In this document: in pieces, positions 11,553-21,819 of the stretch | Layout of the letters: the number at the start of each line of letters is the position of its first letter | Position numbering within the stretch: the stretch's first letter is position 1 | Translations under genes and position numbers: made by a program | Source: Orobanche coerulescens | Taxonomy: Eukaryota > Streptophyta > Magnoliopsida > Lamiales > Orobanchaceae | Direction: 5' to 3' | Length of the DNA: 64,000 bases | Assembly: GCA_033398695.1 (NCBI GenBank) | Contig: CM065817.1 | Span: 68,436,001 to 68,500,000 of the forward strand | The notes under the pieces: generated by a model | Seen by the model: only the letters and a program-made list of their open reading frames with translations | Databases searched by the model: none | Told to the model about the DNA's origin: nothing

Positions 11553-12540
11553 TGTTCCCTACAGGTTTGCACGAAACCTACTCACCACGCTTACGGCATG
11601 CGCGATGTCGGTCTTGTACACAACATAGCATACATAAGGCTACCCACGGCCGAAGCATATGGTATATTACTCATTTCCTTTCGTTGTTCCTCACTTTGAG
11701 GACACATCTTCAAGGTGAGTTTTATTCCATGTCGCATCGGTAGGAACCCTCTTTTAGAATCATCCATCTTAAATCGCTTTAAGATTTTATCTATATAGAG
11801 GGCTTGGGAAAGACCTATTGTTCTCTTCGCTCTATCCGGTAGAGTCGAATACCAAGAATATAGGTAGCTTCTCCCAAGTCTTTCATGGAGAAATTACTCA
11901 AAGCCAAGCTTTCTGAGGCGAGCATTCCCACATCATTTCCTATTAGTAGAATGTCATCTACATATAGTACTAAGAATGCGATCTTGCTCCCACTAACCCT
12001 CTTGTATACACAAGGTTCCTCTTCATTTTGCACGAAGTCAAACTCTTTGACCGCCTCGTCAAAGCGAAGGTTCCAACTACGCGACGCTTGCTTGATCCAT
12101 AAATGGAACGTGAAGCTTGCACACTTTCGAATATCGACTTCGGACACAAAGCCTTTAGGTGCTCAATATAGATTTCCACCTCGAGGAATCTATTCAAGAA
12201 AGACGTCTTTACATCCATTTGCCATAACTCATAATCGTGGTAGGCAGCTATAGCAAGCATCATGAGAATAGACTTGATCATGGCTACGGGCGAGAAGGTA
12301 TCGGGTTAATAGATCAATTCCTTTTTGGTATAACCCTTTGCCACAAGCACGGCCTTATAGGCGTCAACCTTGCCATCACCATCGGTCTTTCTCTTGTAGA
12401 TCCACTTGTTCCCAATAGGCAATATGCCATTGGGTCGGTCTACTAGAGTCCAGACATGATTGACTTGCATCGATTCTATCTCTGCTTCCTTAGCTTCACG
12501 CCATTTCGCGGAGTCTACATCCACCATCGCTTGGTCATAG
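11553..12540 (-). pseudogene. Copia-2 reverse transcriptase, complete in extent but frameshifted
   Basis: Segments of all motifs are present: NHVWTLVDRPNGILPIGNKW, then KAVLVAKGYTKKE, WQMDVKTSFLN with the first catalytic aspartate, and LVLYVDDILLIGNDVG with the catalytic DD pair. They sit in different frames (12306-12713, 11970-12281, 11815-12147). This copy retains the roughly 400 bp between 12101 and 12504 that Copia-1 and Copia-3 lack, so it or its relatives could be the source of enzyme for those defective copies. Confidence 0.85.
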
Positions 12541-13560
12541 GTCGTCGGGTCTGTATCTTGGCTATCACTTGGAACCTCATGGAGACCCGGTTCCTCCAAG
12601 TGCACAAGCCCATACCTCTCGAGTAAATGAGACACCCTACTAGACCTACGAGGTGGTTGTACTTGTGTTTGAAAGTTCGGTTCGATTTCTTGCAGTGTCT
12701 CGAGGAGTTTCATTGTATTCTTCTAAAGAAATACTTCTACCGCTCCGCCTTCTGAATGAACTCATCTTCCAGAAGTGTGCTTGTAAAGCAACAATGATCC
12801 TTCGATCTCGGGCATGTAGAATAGATATCCCATCGTCCCAGACGGAATCCAATGAAACGTCCCTTCGCACCTAGCTTCCAACTTTTCCACCTTAGTCTTC
12901 TTGACATAAGCGGGACATCCCCAAATCCTAATATGATTAAGACTTGGTTTCCTTCCTTCCCACATCTCATGTGGAGTTTTAGGAATGGATTTGGAAGGAC
13001 ATCTGCTCAAGATATACGCGGCTCAGAGTGCATACCCCACGAGTAAATCGGCAAGTCGGTATAGCCCGGATGGAACGGACCATGTTCAACAGGTCGGTTC
13101 CTTCTTTCGACACACCATTTAACCGAGGAGTACTGGAGGTGTTAGTTGTGAAACTATTCCATGTTCCTTAAGGAACTCGTCAAACTCCGTACTCATATAT
13201 TCGCCACCTCGGTCCGAGAAGTGCTTTGATATGATTACCGGTTTGTTTCTCGACTAGGGCCTTGAATTCTGGAATTTCTCAAAGGCCTCGGATTTATGTT
13301 TCATTAAGTATACATAACCATACCTAGTATGATCATCAGTAAACGTAATGAAATATTGATATCCGTCACGTCTTGCTTCAAGCACCACAAACGTCGGTAT
13401 GGATTAATCCCGATTTATCGGCGGCTCTTTCAAAAGTCCTGTGAAGGGGACTTAGTCATTTTGCCTTTAAGGCAAGATTCACAAGTAGGAAATGGATCCG
13501 ATCCCAATGGACCCATAAGTCCATCTTTTTCCATCTTGTAAACCTTGGTCGACCAACATG
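12541..13560 (-). pseudogene. Copia-2 integrase and IN-RT linker, broken
   Basis: The C-terminal part is clear: SRCPSKSIPKTPHEMWEGR and NHIRIWGCPAYVKKTKVEK, in which the CPAYV block is conserved across the family. The catalytic core between 13040 and 13560 can be followed by nucleotide similarity to Copia-3 (39704-40160) but has frequent frame changes. The linker with ISLEEYNETP leads into reverse transcriptase. The product would be the DDE integrase of a copia element. Confidence 0.78.
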
Positions 13561-13990
13561 ACCAAGTCTTAGATGCCATTTCAAAACTTGATTGGTTTCA
13601 TCCTACCACGTTTTCTAGTCATAGTATTCACAACTACTTTGTTCTTTGAGATTTAGATGATACAATCCATTCAACAATGTAGCAGTACCCACTAGTTTAT
13701 TTCTAAAATAAATTTTGCAGAACCATCACCAATGAAAAATGAAAAGCCTTTTCGGTCCATGACCGGAATGGATACAATGTTTTGTGCCCCTTGGGCAAAA
13801 CAAGTACATCTTCTAAAGTCAAAACAAAGCCGGATTCTAAACCCAAAAGAAGTGATCCTATGTCGGTCGCCTCGACACTATGCCCGCTTCCATTTGTGAT
13901 CATAACTTCTCCGGCTCAAGCTTCTTACTTTGTTCAGATCGATTCACGGTACAAATATGAGAACTAGCACGAGAATCCAAAGATCCGGGA
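13561..13990 (-). pseudogene. Copia-2 protease and gag-pre-integrase region, broken
   Basis: The frame at 13703-13903 gives SGHSVEATDIGSLLLGLESG and LTLEDVLVLPKGHK, the body of the copia aspartic protease also seen in Copia-3. The active-site segment (13930-13990) contains a frame break: relatives read DSGASSH there, but this copy has a short rearranged stretch. The gag-pre-integrase sequence is interrupted. Confidence 0.72.
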
Positions 13991-14003
13991 AGTAGAAAAT
14001 ACG

Positions 14004-14845
14004 ATGGCAGAACAATTTGTTTCCAAAACTAAAAGTTACAGACGAAGTGCCATGAAGAATCGGACAGTCTCTAGCCCGGTGGCCCGGCTCACCGCACTTG
14101 AGACAAGCATCCTTCTTCTTCTTGTTCTTGGAACCATCGGGGCCTTGCCCTTACCCTTAAGGTCCTTAGCTTGTGGTCCAGGTTTGCTTCTTGGTCCTTT
14201 TCTTCTTGTTCTTAGACCTCCGAGGTCGTAAGAAATCACAAGCGAGACTCCTTCATCCTTGAGTCTTCATCGAGGCGAGCGGTCACAAGTTTGTTCATTA
14301 GCCCGACTAAGTTACATGCAATCTCATTGCGGTTGAAGTTCATAACAAAGCTGAGAAGGAATCGGGAGAGGCGTAGGATAAGGTCGGTTTGGAGAGAAGT
14401 ATCCATTTTAAAATCAAGAGCCTCCAATCTCTCGATCATGGATATCATTTTGAGGACGTGTTCCCCAACCTTCTCACCTTCCTTCATCCTTGCACCGGAT
14501 TTCTTGGATATCTCATATCTAGCGATTCTGCTGTGCTCACCATAAAGCTCGGTTAAGTGAGACAGACCGCCAGCGAAGTCATTTTCTCATGAGCTCTCAA
14601 GCTCATTAGACATGGAAGCCATCATATAAGCACGGACTTTCACGTCATCCTTAACCCACTTTTCGTGGTTTTCAATCTCTTCCCGATTGGCTCGGGTCCG
14701 CACAGAGGCGCCGGAATGTCCGTCTCCAAGACGTATCCCGGTGCCTCTATACCGAGGACAATCATCGATTGCGGAGCCAATCCACAAAGTTAGGTCCCAT
14801 TAAGGTGTTCTTTTCGAGTAGAATTGAGAGTGGATTCATTGTCAT
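14004..14845 (-). pseudogene. Copia-2 gag with intact zinc knuckle
   Basis: On the minus strand the start MTMNP... lies at about 14845, followed by a capsid-like region containing AYMMASMSNELESS and VLKMISMIERLEALDFKM. At 14061-14108 the translation reads CLKCGEPGHRARDC, a perfect CX2CX4HX4C nucleocapsid knuckle, then about ten residues to the end. A basic lysine/arginine-rich stretch precedes it. Several single-base indels between 14230 and 14790 break the frame. Gag would assemble the virus-like particle and bind element RNA. Confidence 0.82.
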
Positions 14846-16498
14846 ATTGAGATTTGTCTGCATTAAGTATAACAGATTAATTAGTGACTCGTTCAATTAT
14901 GTTCTGAGTGTAGAATTAAGGTCTTTTCTATTCTTGTTACCCAGCTCCCACTAATTTTATCGGAATAACACACTCCCATGTGAAATCCGGAAGTATCGTC
15001 GCTCTACTTCATAGTGGTGATCGAGTTCTTTATAAATCTTAATAGAGGGCAACCGAATAGGTTTCTAGTCTATTAATTTTCATAAAGTGGTGTCCAACAC
15101 CAACCCATCTAATGGATGATTCGATCTTCTTTTTCCCCTTGTTCACTCCCCTCAACCTATACGGTTTCTATGGTTCGTGAACAAGTTAAGTTTATACCAT
15201 CGACGCAAATCAGTTTCACAATTGAATCTTATCCGGCAACCTATCAGGTTTCTAGGGATAAAATTTGCTCCAACCGAAGGCATCCAATGCGCTCCCGGTA
15301 ATTTATCCGTCCTCCCCGAACGACTACCCCGATAACTCGGAAGCATAGCACATCCGGTTTGGATTTCAATTTCCCGAAAACTCGATGGAGGGAAGGAAAA
15401 ACTTTGAAACCTTATAAACTTAATTATTTGTTGTGGGAGAATTATCGCGATTAACGTTACACTTTGCACATTAATCGTTTAAGCGCGTTTGTGGCATTCA
15501 TACAATATGAAACAACCAATCACAACCTAGTTGCTACCAACATGTGGTTCATGGACCGTTCCTAGAAAACAAAAACTCCGTAATCTAATTACAAGTCTTC
15601 GTCTTGAATCTTCGTCTTCTCGAAATGGATCTTCCTCCGGTCTTCGTCATTACATATAAATTTTACATTGAAAATTGCATCCTAGATACAAATTTTTCTA
15701 GTAAAATAAATAGGCTCAAAACGGCCTTTACAACCCAATCGAATAAAACGAACGATTCAAAAACTAAGTCCACGAACCACATCCCCATTCAAAAGCATTC
15801 ATTCAAAATACTAAATAAATGGAAAGCGTAGAGATACATTGATCCAATCAACAATACGAACCGATCCAATCGATTCACACAATCGGTAATATAATAACGC
15901 TCAAAATAATTGATCGACCATAAATATTCCAATTAATCAAATTTCCCTTATAAAATGAAATACCATAAATCATTTTAATCATATTAAATCCAATTTAACA
16001 TGCGGGAGATTAATTTTCAAGAATACACGGAAAAATCGAGCCGGGCGAAAATGGCTGCCATGGCCGAAGTCATCGCCGGCACCTTCCTACGATCGGCATG
16101 GCCGAGTCACGCCGCAGGCACCGGCCGTGCACGGCCCGTGTCTCCGACACGGTCGTTCGCTGGCGATGGCTCGAAGGTCGCCGACACGGCCCGTGTCACC
16201 AGACACGGCCGAGTCACCCCTGGCGCCTTCTCGCCTTTGTCCGAAAAGTCGTCCGACGACGATTCGAGCTCGATTTTCGACCGGATATCCAATATCAATA
16301 TTTTTCAACATTCATATCTTCAATATAAATCATATTTCCAAGAAATTAAGATTTATATTTAGACATAAACTTACGAAAAATATAACTACAACGAACGTAA
16401 AAATATATACCACGATTATGACTAAAATGATTCCAAATCATTCACCATCTAATCAAGCATTCCAAATGCCAATATCGTATATACGATCGCAAGACCTA
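14846..16498 (-). other. Copia-2 5' leader with GC-rich island
   Basis: This is about 1.65 kb of non-coding leader between PBS and gag, conserved in sequence with Copia-1 and Copia-3. A GC-rich island at 16030-16270 contains repeated ACGGCC/GGCCGT and GACACGG units. Three overlapping ORFs of 74-181 codons here, on both strands, are by-products of GC content and have no recognisable domain. The long structured leader could act in packaging or translation, which is inference. Confidence 0.65.
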
Positions 16499-16512
16499 CG
16501 CTCCGATACCAC
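16498..16512 (-). promoter_or_regulatory. Copia-2 primer-binding site (tRNA-iMet type)
   Basis: The minus strand reads GTGGTATCGGAGCGT directly after the 5' LTR end, a close variant of the plant initiator-Met PBS TGGTATCAGAGC. Copia-3 (36829) and Copia-4 (28841) have the same TGGTATCGGAGC variant. Confidence 0.88.
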
Positions 16513-18465
16513 TGTTGGGATTCGGTGCCTAAAACGAAGGCCCAGCGGAAGCGAAACGAAAATTAATTCGATCCGAATCCCTACGAGGATCGATCGAGCT
16601 ACGATATACGAATATATAAACGAAAAGCAAGAGTCGAAAATCGACCCTCGAAGTCCGTTGATTAAATGGTAACCTTCTCTTGAGCTATTCCCCAAGCTCT
16701 TGAACGATCCAACGCCGAAAGCACCGCGTCTCTACTTGCCACGCGCCGGAGAAACGAACGGAATGACAACACCTTGCTATCCTCCGAGGATACGGCTAGA
16801 GCTAGGTGATGAAGCTATATATGTAAAGATTACTACACTCTAAGTGTTTTAATCTTACTCTCTCTTTATGTCTTGATATTTTTCTCTAAGAAAAACAAGA
16901 ACAAGGTTGAAGAAGAAGATGACTAAAGAGAAAACAATTTTCTCTCTCTCTCTCAAACTCAATGATACGTAAATGCCAAGAATTATATTAAGGATGAGAG
17001 ATCAAAGTCTTGTATATATTCTTATTCAACCCACATGAAAACAAATACATATATCATGATTTGATTCCCCATATAATGTATATGATACTTGTCCCCTCAA
17101 TCACATGAGATTCCAAAACCATGATGGGGACAAGTCAATACACACACATGGTAATAAGTGGGGGGTTGGCCCATGCTAGAAAACGGTCGAGTTCGGTTCG
17201 TTTTGGACTCCGTGAGTCCAAACAGATAAACTCCTATTCCGCTCCGATGTATTTATGTCGTTTAATTAATCCAATTAATTAAACATATCAAATACAAAAT
17301 AACATAATTAATTTCTCCAAGAAATAATTATATTCATGAATTAAATTAATCACCCAAGAATTTATTTAATTCATTAGCCGTAAATCAATTTATCCAATAA
17401 ATCGATTTAAACATCCAATGTTCCAAAATTAGATATCCAATATCTAATATTCATAATGAGATAATTAGCTCGATTCATTCCGTTGTCAATCCTAATGCGC
17501 GACTCGGTAGGTCCGTCTCGAAGAATGGGAGGAACTAAAGAGTAGTAGCACCACCTAGCCACTGGTGGCCTACACTGTACTCGATCGAGAACGAATGATT
17601 GGGATCATTCAAGAACCATTCTCCGTGAATACCAAGATAACGTATAAACCCTTCTTTCAAATGTCCCGATCAAGTTATAGGGTCACTGGCTACCAAACCA
17701 TATCTCAGACTTGACGCTATGCATGCGTTAATGCAAATCGATATCATCGAGTCGTGTATCTAATACAACTAGCTCCAATGCTTTGGCCAAAGACTTATGA
17801 TCTCATTTGCCAATAACCGCATAGGACATATAACCCGCTCACTAACGGGAGAAAAATTCTATCTTGGTATTCGTAGGACTCGCTACTTGCCCGTCAAGAT
17901 GCACGTCGAGGTTGACCCCGCCTTCCGGTTTACGTGGTCGAACTACTCTAATGAAAATCTTGACGTCACAAGCACATCCCTACTAAATCCTCAAGTCGAA
18001 GGTTCACGAATACCTATCACAACCTTTCGATTCCGTCATTGTGATCCGAGTGAAATCCATGTGACGAATCGAGGGTGAGTCGGTTCGAGTATACTAATCC
18101 AATTAGCATACCTATAACGTGTGCTCCCACTAACCATTAGTGTTCGACAGCACTCTCCATGTCAAAGAACACGTCATACAAGTCTTCACATAAACATAAC
18201 GCCTACCAAGTTTCATCGACTTGCGAGCGATTAAGTATTTGAGCTATAACCTTTCCAAAGGCCCCCTTATCCAATAAGGAGTGGAACGTTTTGCTCTCAA
18301 ATACATGGACTAGTTTCTATATGTTTATTTACGAGTTAGGAATGCCAGTAACTACCAGTAAATAAAGAAACATTCATTTGCCTTATATAAATGGTTTACA
18401 TAATTACAAGTACAATGCCCTCACTCAACAACCTCTGAGTGGCATTCGAGGGCATACTCCTAACA
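16513..18465 (-). repeat. Copia-2 5' LTR (right copy)
   Basis: Boundaries are TGTTGGGATTCGG at 16513 and CATACTCCTAACA at 18465. It is nearly identical to 9020-10981. Differences come in tight groups of two to six bases at points where relatives carry CAG or CTG (for example near 17360, 17520, 17560, 17630 and 17690). TSD GAACT follows at 18466-18470. Confidence 0.92.
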
Positions 18466-18470
18466 GAACT
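18466..18470. repeat. Target-site duplication GAACT, right copy (Copia-2)
   Basis: Exact partner of 9015-9019. Only one copy belongs to the original Gypsy-1 sequence. Confidence 0.9.
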
Positions 18471-18789
18471 ATAGGACTCTTACTATTTCGATAGTGGCTG
18501 AGGATGGTACCTAACATACTTTCATGGGTCATAAGCTGGGAAGGTCAGGAGGCGTGATCAATGCCATGAAGGCGGTGAAACATTTGAACTAGGGCTGTAT
18601 TGGCTACTTGTGCTACGCTATAAAGGCTGGGAGCGGGGGAGTAGATTTATCATCGATCCCGGTTGTTTGCGAGTACCCTGACGTGTTTCCTGATGATTTT
18701 TCGGGATTACCAACACATAGGGATGTGGAGTTCACTATTAACCGAATGCGGCACCTATTTCTCGGGCGTCGTACTGTATGGCACCGGCG
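18466..18789 (+). pseudogene. Gypsy-1 pol fragment, protease-RT junction
   Basis: The frame that continues from 8858-9019 gives AMKAVKHLN, GCIGYLCYAIK and SIPVVCEYPDVFPDDFSGLP, the hallmark stretch just upstream of Ty3/gypsy reverse transcriptase. Two in-frame stops and one frameshift (near 18748) mark decay. The fragment ends at the Gypsy-2 LTR (18790). No continuation of reverse transcriptase is visible in the window, because the far end of Gypsy-2 is truncated. Confidence 0.82.
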
Positions 18790-19104
18790 TGTAATACCCG
18801 AGATTTTTGTTTCTAGTTATTTTGAATTATTTGTCGTTATGTGCCGGTTATTTTGTTCTGTTGATGATTATTTGGAATTTTCTCGCTATTGTGTACGGTA
18901 TGATGTACCGCGATGTGGTTTTTATCGAGTGCAACTTGGCGCCGCATCAGTCATATTGATCATATACTTGTGCGTGTGACACTGCATGTTGTTTCTCTTT
19001 GTATGGTTGTTCTCGTTGTGGACCATTAGAGCTTCGTTGTTAAGCTGGGAGTCATGTTATTCATCGGGTAGTCGCATCATTGTACCGACTTCAAACCGAG
19101 TTGT

Positions 19105-19449
19105 TGTCAGAACATGTTACGTATACTATCTAGTGCATTGTGTAAGTAACTGGTGATGGATAACGTATGTTATGTGTTTAGGTTACATATGTTATCATAC
19201 CTGGTGGATTGGGGTAATAGCCTCTAGAGAGGCTTTAGCGTACGTTACATGAGACATATAGCGTACATTATATATTGGTTACGTACGTAACTGTGGAGAG
19301 GTTTCGTATGTTAACTTACCTGTAAATCGAGTCAGTGAGTTCGGTGCAAGATATTGCGTACGTTGCACGTAGGCATTAACGTACATTAAGTGTTGTTACA
19401 TACGTAACATTGGTGTATTACGTACGTAACGTTCAGAGGTGTATATATA
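19105..19449 (+). promoter_or_regulatory. Gypsy-2 5' LTR promoter: palindromic motif array and TATA box
   Basis: About ten variants of TTACGTACGTAA and related YGTACGYR palindromes lie between 19105 and 19431. They are followed at once by TATATATA (19442-19449). The matching region of the 3' LTR (25115-25425) keeps the array, but its TATA reads TATATGTA. The position upstream of TATA suggests a U3 enhancer; this is inference. Confidence 0.6.
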
Positions 19450-19802
19450 CGGGAGCTGCAGACCTATTTCGGCGTTTTACACCATTTTCATCTTCCTCAT
19501 TTGGGCGAGCAGTTGGGATGATCTGAGGTCGAGAGAGGGCGGATATTTCATCATCCATCAACGTATTTTGGGTAATAACACCACATAATCCATCGCTCTT
19601 CGTCAGATCGAAGGTAATATTCTGGAATACTTAGAATTGACTTTTTGGAGTTTTGTTCTTGATGTTGATTCTAGTCCGACTTTGATGAATCGTTTGGTGT
19701 TATATGATGTTATTAATCATGTTCTATAGATAGTATATCCATATTTCGAGTTGTTTAACTCGATTGACGATTTGAGTGTTCTTGGGAATTATTGAACATT
19801 TA

Positions 19803-20217
19803 GGTTGCGTTCTGTTTGTATTTCATTTTGTATTTTCATTTTGAAAAATATTTTGTATTTTTCTGTTTCTATTTTTGTTTTCAAAATTGCTGAAAAAATG
19901 TTCTGTTAAATTTCTATTGCAAAATATTTTTTTTGTAATATTAATATTAAATTCATAAATCTTTATTTTAGACTTAGTTTCAAATTAGGATAATCCAAAA
20001 AAAAACTCAAAATGCATTGTGAGCATATTGAAGATTTTTTTGTTGAAATACATACAAAACGCTCAAAACGAGGTTTTGGCCATTTTGCGTTTTGTGTACA
20101 AATATTTTTTTCATTTTCCAAAATGCATTTTCGAAAATGATAAAAAAAGAACATGTTTTTAGTGTTTTTGATAATAAAAACAGAAAATGACCTCAAAACA
20201 GCAAAGTGAACACACCC
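19803..20217. mobile_element. MITE-1: Tourist-like (PIF/Harbinger) MITE, 415 bp
   Basis: This block is present in the 5' LTR but absent at the matching point of the 3' LTR (after 25783). It is flanked by TTA on both sides (19800-19802 and 20218-20220), the duplication typical of PIF/Harbinger. Its ends, GGTTGCGTTCTGTTTG and the reverse complement GGGTGTGTTCACTTTG, form imperfect terminal inverted repeats. It is AT-rich with no transposase. The minus-strand 77-codon ORF inside is fortuitous. Confidence 0.82.
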
Positions 20218-20760
20218 TTAACGTTCGATTAAATGTTTCAATGAGTCTCCTTCGGGTGTTGGACATGTTTTCCATCGTATTTGGTCGTTATATGCGTAGT
20301 AATTGTGTTTTCGTTGTTTTCTCGTGGAGGTTGTAGGTTTTCAAGGATTTTCGATTGAGTCGTGTTCCTCAGAGGATTCGCGTGTCGATTATCGAGGCAA
20401 GTATCTTGCTTATACAATTTATATCTCGTAAATAGCAGTTACGCATTGAGTTGTGGTAATTAATTTACTTTCGTAAACATTATTCGTATGAATTTATTGT
20501 TATGAATGTCCTGTGGTATTAGTGGCACTCTTAGATGTCCAACATGGTGATATTAAGTTGATTGTGTTGTTGTGTGGGTTTGATAATACTCTTGAATATG
20601 TGTCTCGACGTTTTGTGAGTTATTCTTGAGTTATGAAGTTATGTCGGTTCTAACACTTGGGTTGAATGAATTATACTTGAATATGTATTATGATGTGTTG
20701 TTAAATGGTTGGATATGATTGTGCAAACGTGTGTTGTTCGTGATGGTGAATTGTGATAAC

Positions 20761-21027
20761 AGTGCGTGTTGTGTTCCGGGTAGGGTCCGATGAGGCCTCT
20801 GGAGTTAATTACTTGATGAGTATGAACAGTGCATGCTGTGTTCCGAGTAGGGTCTGAGAGGCCTCTAGAGTTCGTTACTTGATGAGTATGAACAGTGCAT
20901 GTGGTGCTCCGGGTAGGATCCGACATGGCCTCTGGAGTTAGTTACTTGATGAGTGCGAATAGTGATTGTGTGGAACTGGGTATTGTCCATCGTGGCCTCT
21001 GGTGTTTGTTACTTGACGAGTACGAAC
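20761..21027 (+). repeat. Minisatellite, 4 x 66-67 bp, in the Gypsy-2 LTR
   Basis: Four head-to-tail units start at 20761, 20828, 20894 and 20961. Each begins AGTG, has GGCCTCT(G/A) in the middle and ends GAGTRYGAAY. Units 1-3 are closest to each other and unit 4 is more divergent. No coding meaning is apparent. Confidence 0.85.
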
Positions 21028-21804
21028 TATATCTGTGTGAATAATGATTTGTTGTTGGGTCGCAGACTCGTGATAATGTTCTAGCTATTGTGTTTTGAAA
21101 CAAGAATTGGGCTGAGACCCTAATGGTTGTGTAAAGAATGTTTTACGGATATTTTATGGAAAATGATTTTGGGCCGAGACCCTATCGATTTGAAAAGAAT
21201 TTACAAATTTGGACTTGAAGTCCTAAAAGGCTTGTCTGTTTTTTAAAAACCCCGAGATGATGATTTTACTTTCAAATGCCTCAGGTGCTATGTTTTCTAA
21301 ATAGTAAAACCTTTCGGAAATATATGATAGATAGTTGTTACTATCTAATTCGTGATTGTTCGCTTGCTACATTGCGTATGGCTATGATACTTGTACTGGC
21401 AAATTCGAATTACTAACCCCTTAAATGGGAAAAATACGTCTCATGTATTTCAGGTATGCTTGGTTCGTGGGAGCAGTCACAGGATTGGTATGGAAGATGA
21501 TGGGCTGGATACTAATCAAGAGAGTTCATTCTGATGTCCTTGTATTGTTGAGTGGTAATTACAGTCTTTCGTTGTAACGTACTTTGACCCCTGTGTGGGT
21601 ATGTATTGTAAGAATTTTCTTTTCAATTTGTTTGCAGTCGTGTGACCTATCTGGGATATTTGCCCTTATCGGTCCGTGTCATTACGTGTTTTGACCCCGG
21701 TAGTCAAACCTTTGTCGTCTTGTAGTGATTGGCCTGGTAGATCCTTGACCAAAGGGTCTACGGCGTGTGATATTCACGAATGATTTCCGGGGGTGTTACA
21801 TTTA

Positions 21805-21819
21805 TGGTATCAGAGCTTA
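21805..21819 (+). promoter_or_regulatory. Gypsy-2 primer-binding site (tRNA-iMet)
   Basis: TGGTATCAGAGCTTA lies four bases after the LTR end. TGGTATCAGAGC is the standard plant initiator-Met PBS. Confidence 0.92.

Larger units (their letters stand above)
9020..18465 (-). mobile_element. Copia-2: full-length Ty1/copia element (Angela/BARE-like), 9.4 kb
   Basis: Two long LTRs (9020-10981 and 16513-18465) flank an internal domain with PBS, gag, protease, integrase, reverse transcriptase, RNase H and PPT, all on the minus strand. The element is bounded by perfect GAACT duplications and sits in the Gypsy-1 protease. The LTRs share a run of about 550 identical bases (about 9165-9710 against 16650-17205), so the insertion looks recent. 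Yet the coding region is full of small indels, which cluster near CAG/CTG trinucleotides. Unlike Copia-1 and Copia-3 it keeps the full-length reverse transcriptase region. Confidence 0.92.
18790..21800 (+). repeat. Gypsy-2 5' LTR (3011 bp including a MITE)
   Basis: It runs from TGTAATACCCGAG to GGGGGTGTTACA. The 3' LTR start (24794) matches it closely for the first 1.2 kb and again after the Copia-3 insertion. Inside are the palindromic motif array and TATA box (19105-19449), a MITE (19803-20217) and a four-unit minisatellite (20761-21027). The predicted 123-codon ORF at 18608-18979 runs from Gypsy-1 into this LTR and is fortuitous. Confidence 0.88.

Noticed and set aside
16000..16672. Overlapping ORFs of 74-181 codons on both strands, Ala/Arg/Pro-rich
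   Set aside because: They lie in the GC-rich island of the Copia-2 leader, have no recognisable domain, and the corresponding frames are not kept in Copia-1 or Copia-3.
18608..18979. 123-codon ORF appearing as one protein
   Set aside because: It is a chance fusion of Gypsy-1 pol (to 18789) with the start of the Gypsy-2 LTR.
20639..20926. 95-codon minus-strand ORF with repeated peptide
   Set aside because: It is antisense read-through of the 66-67 bp minisatellite in the Gypsy-2 LTR.
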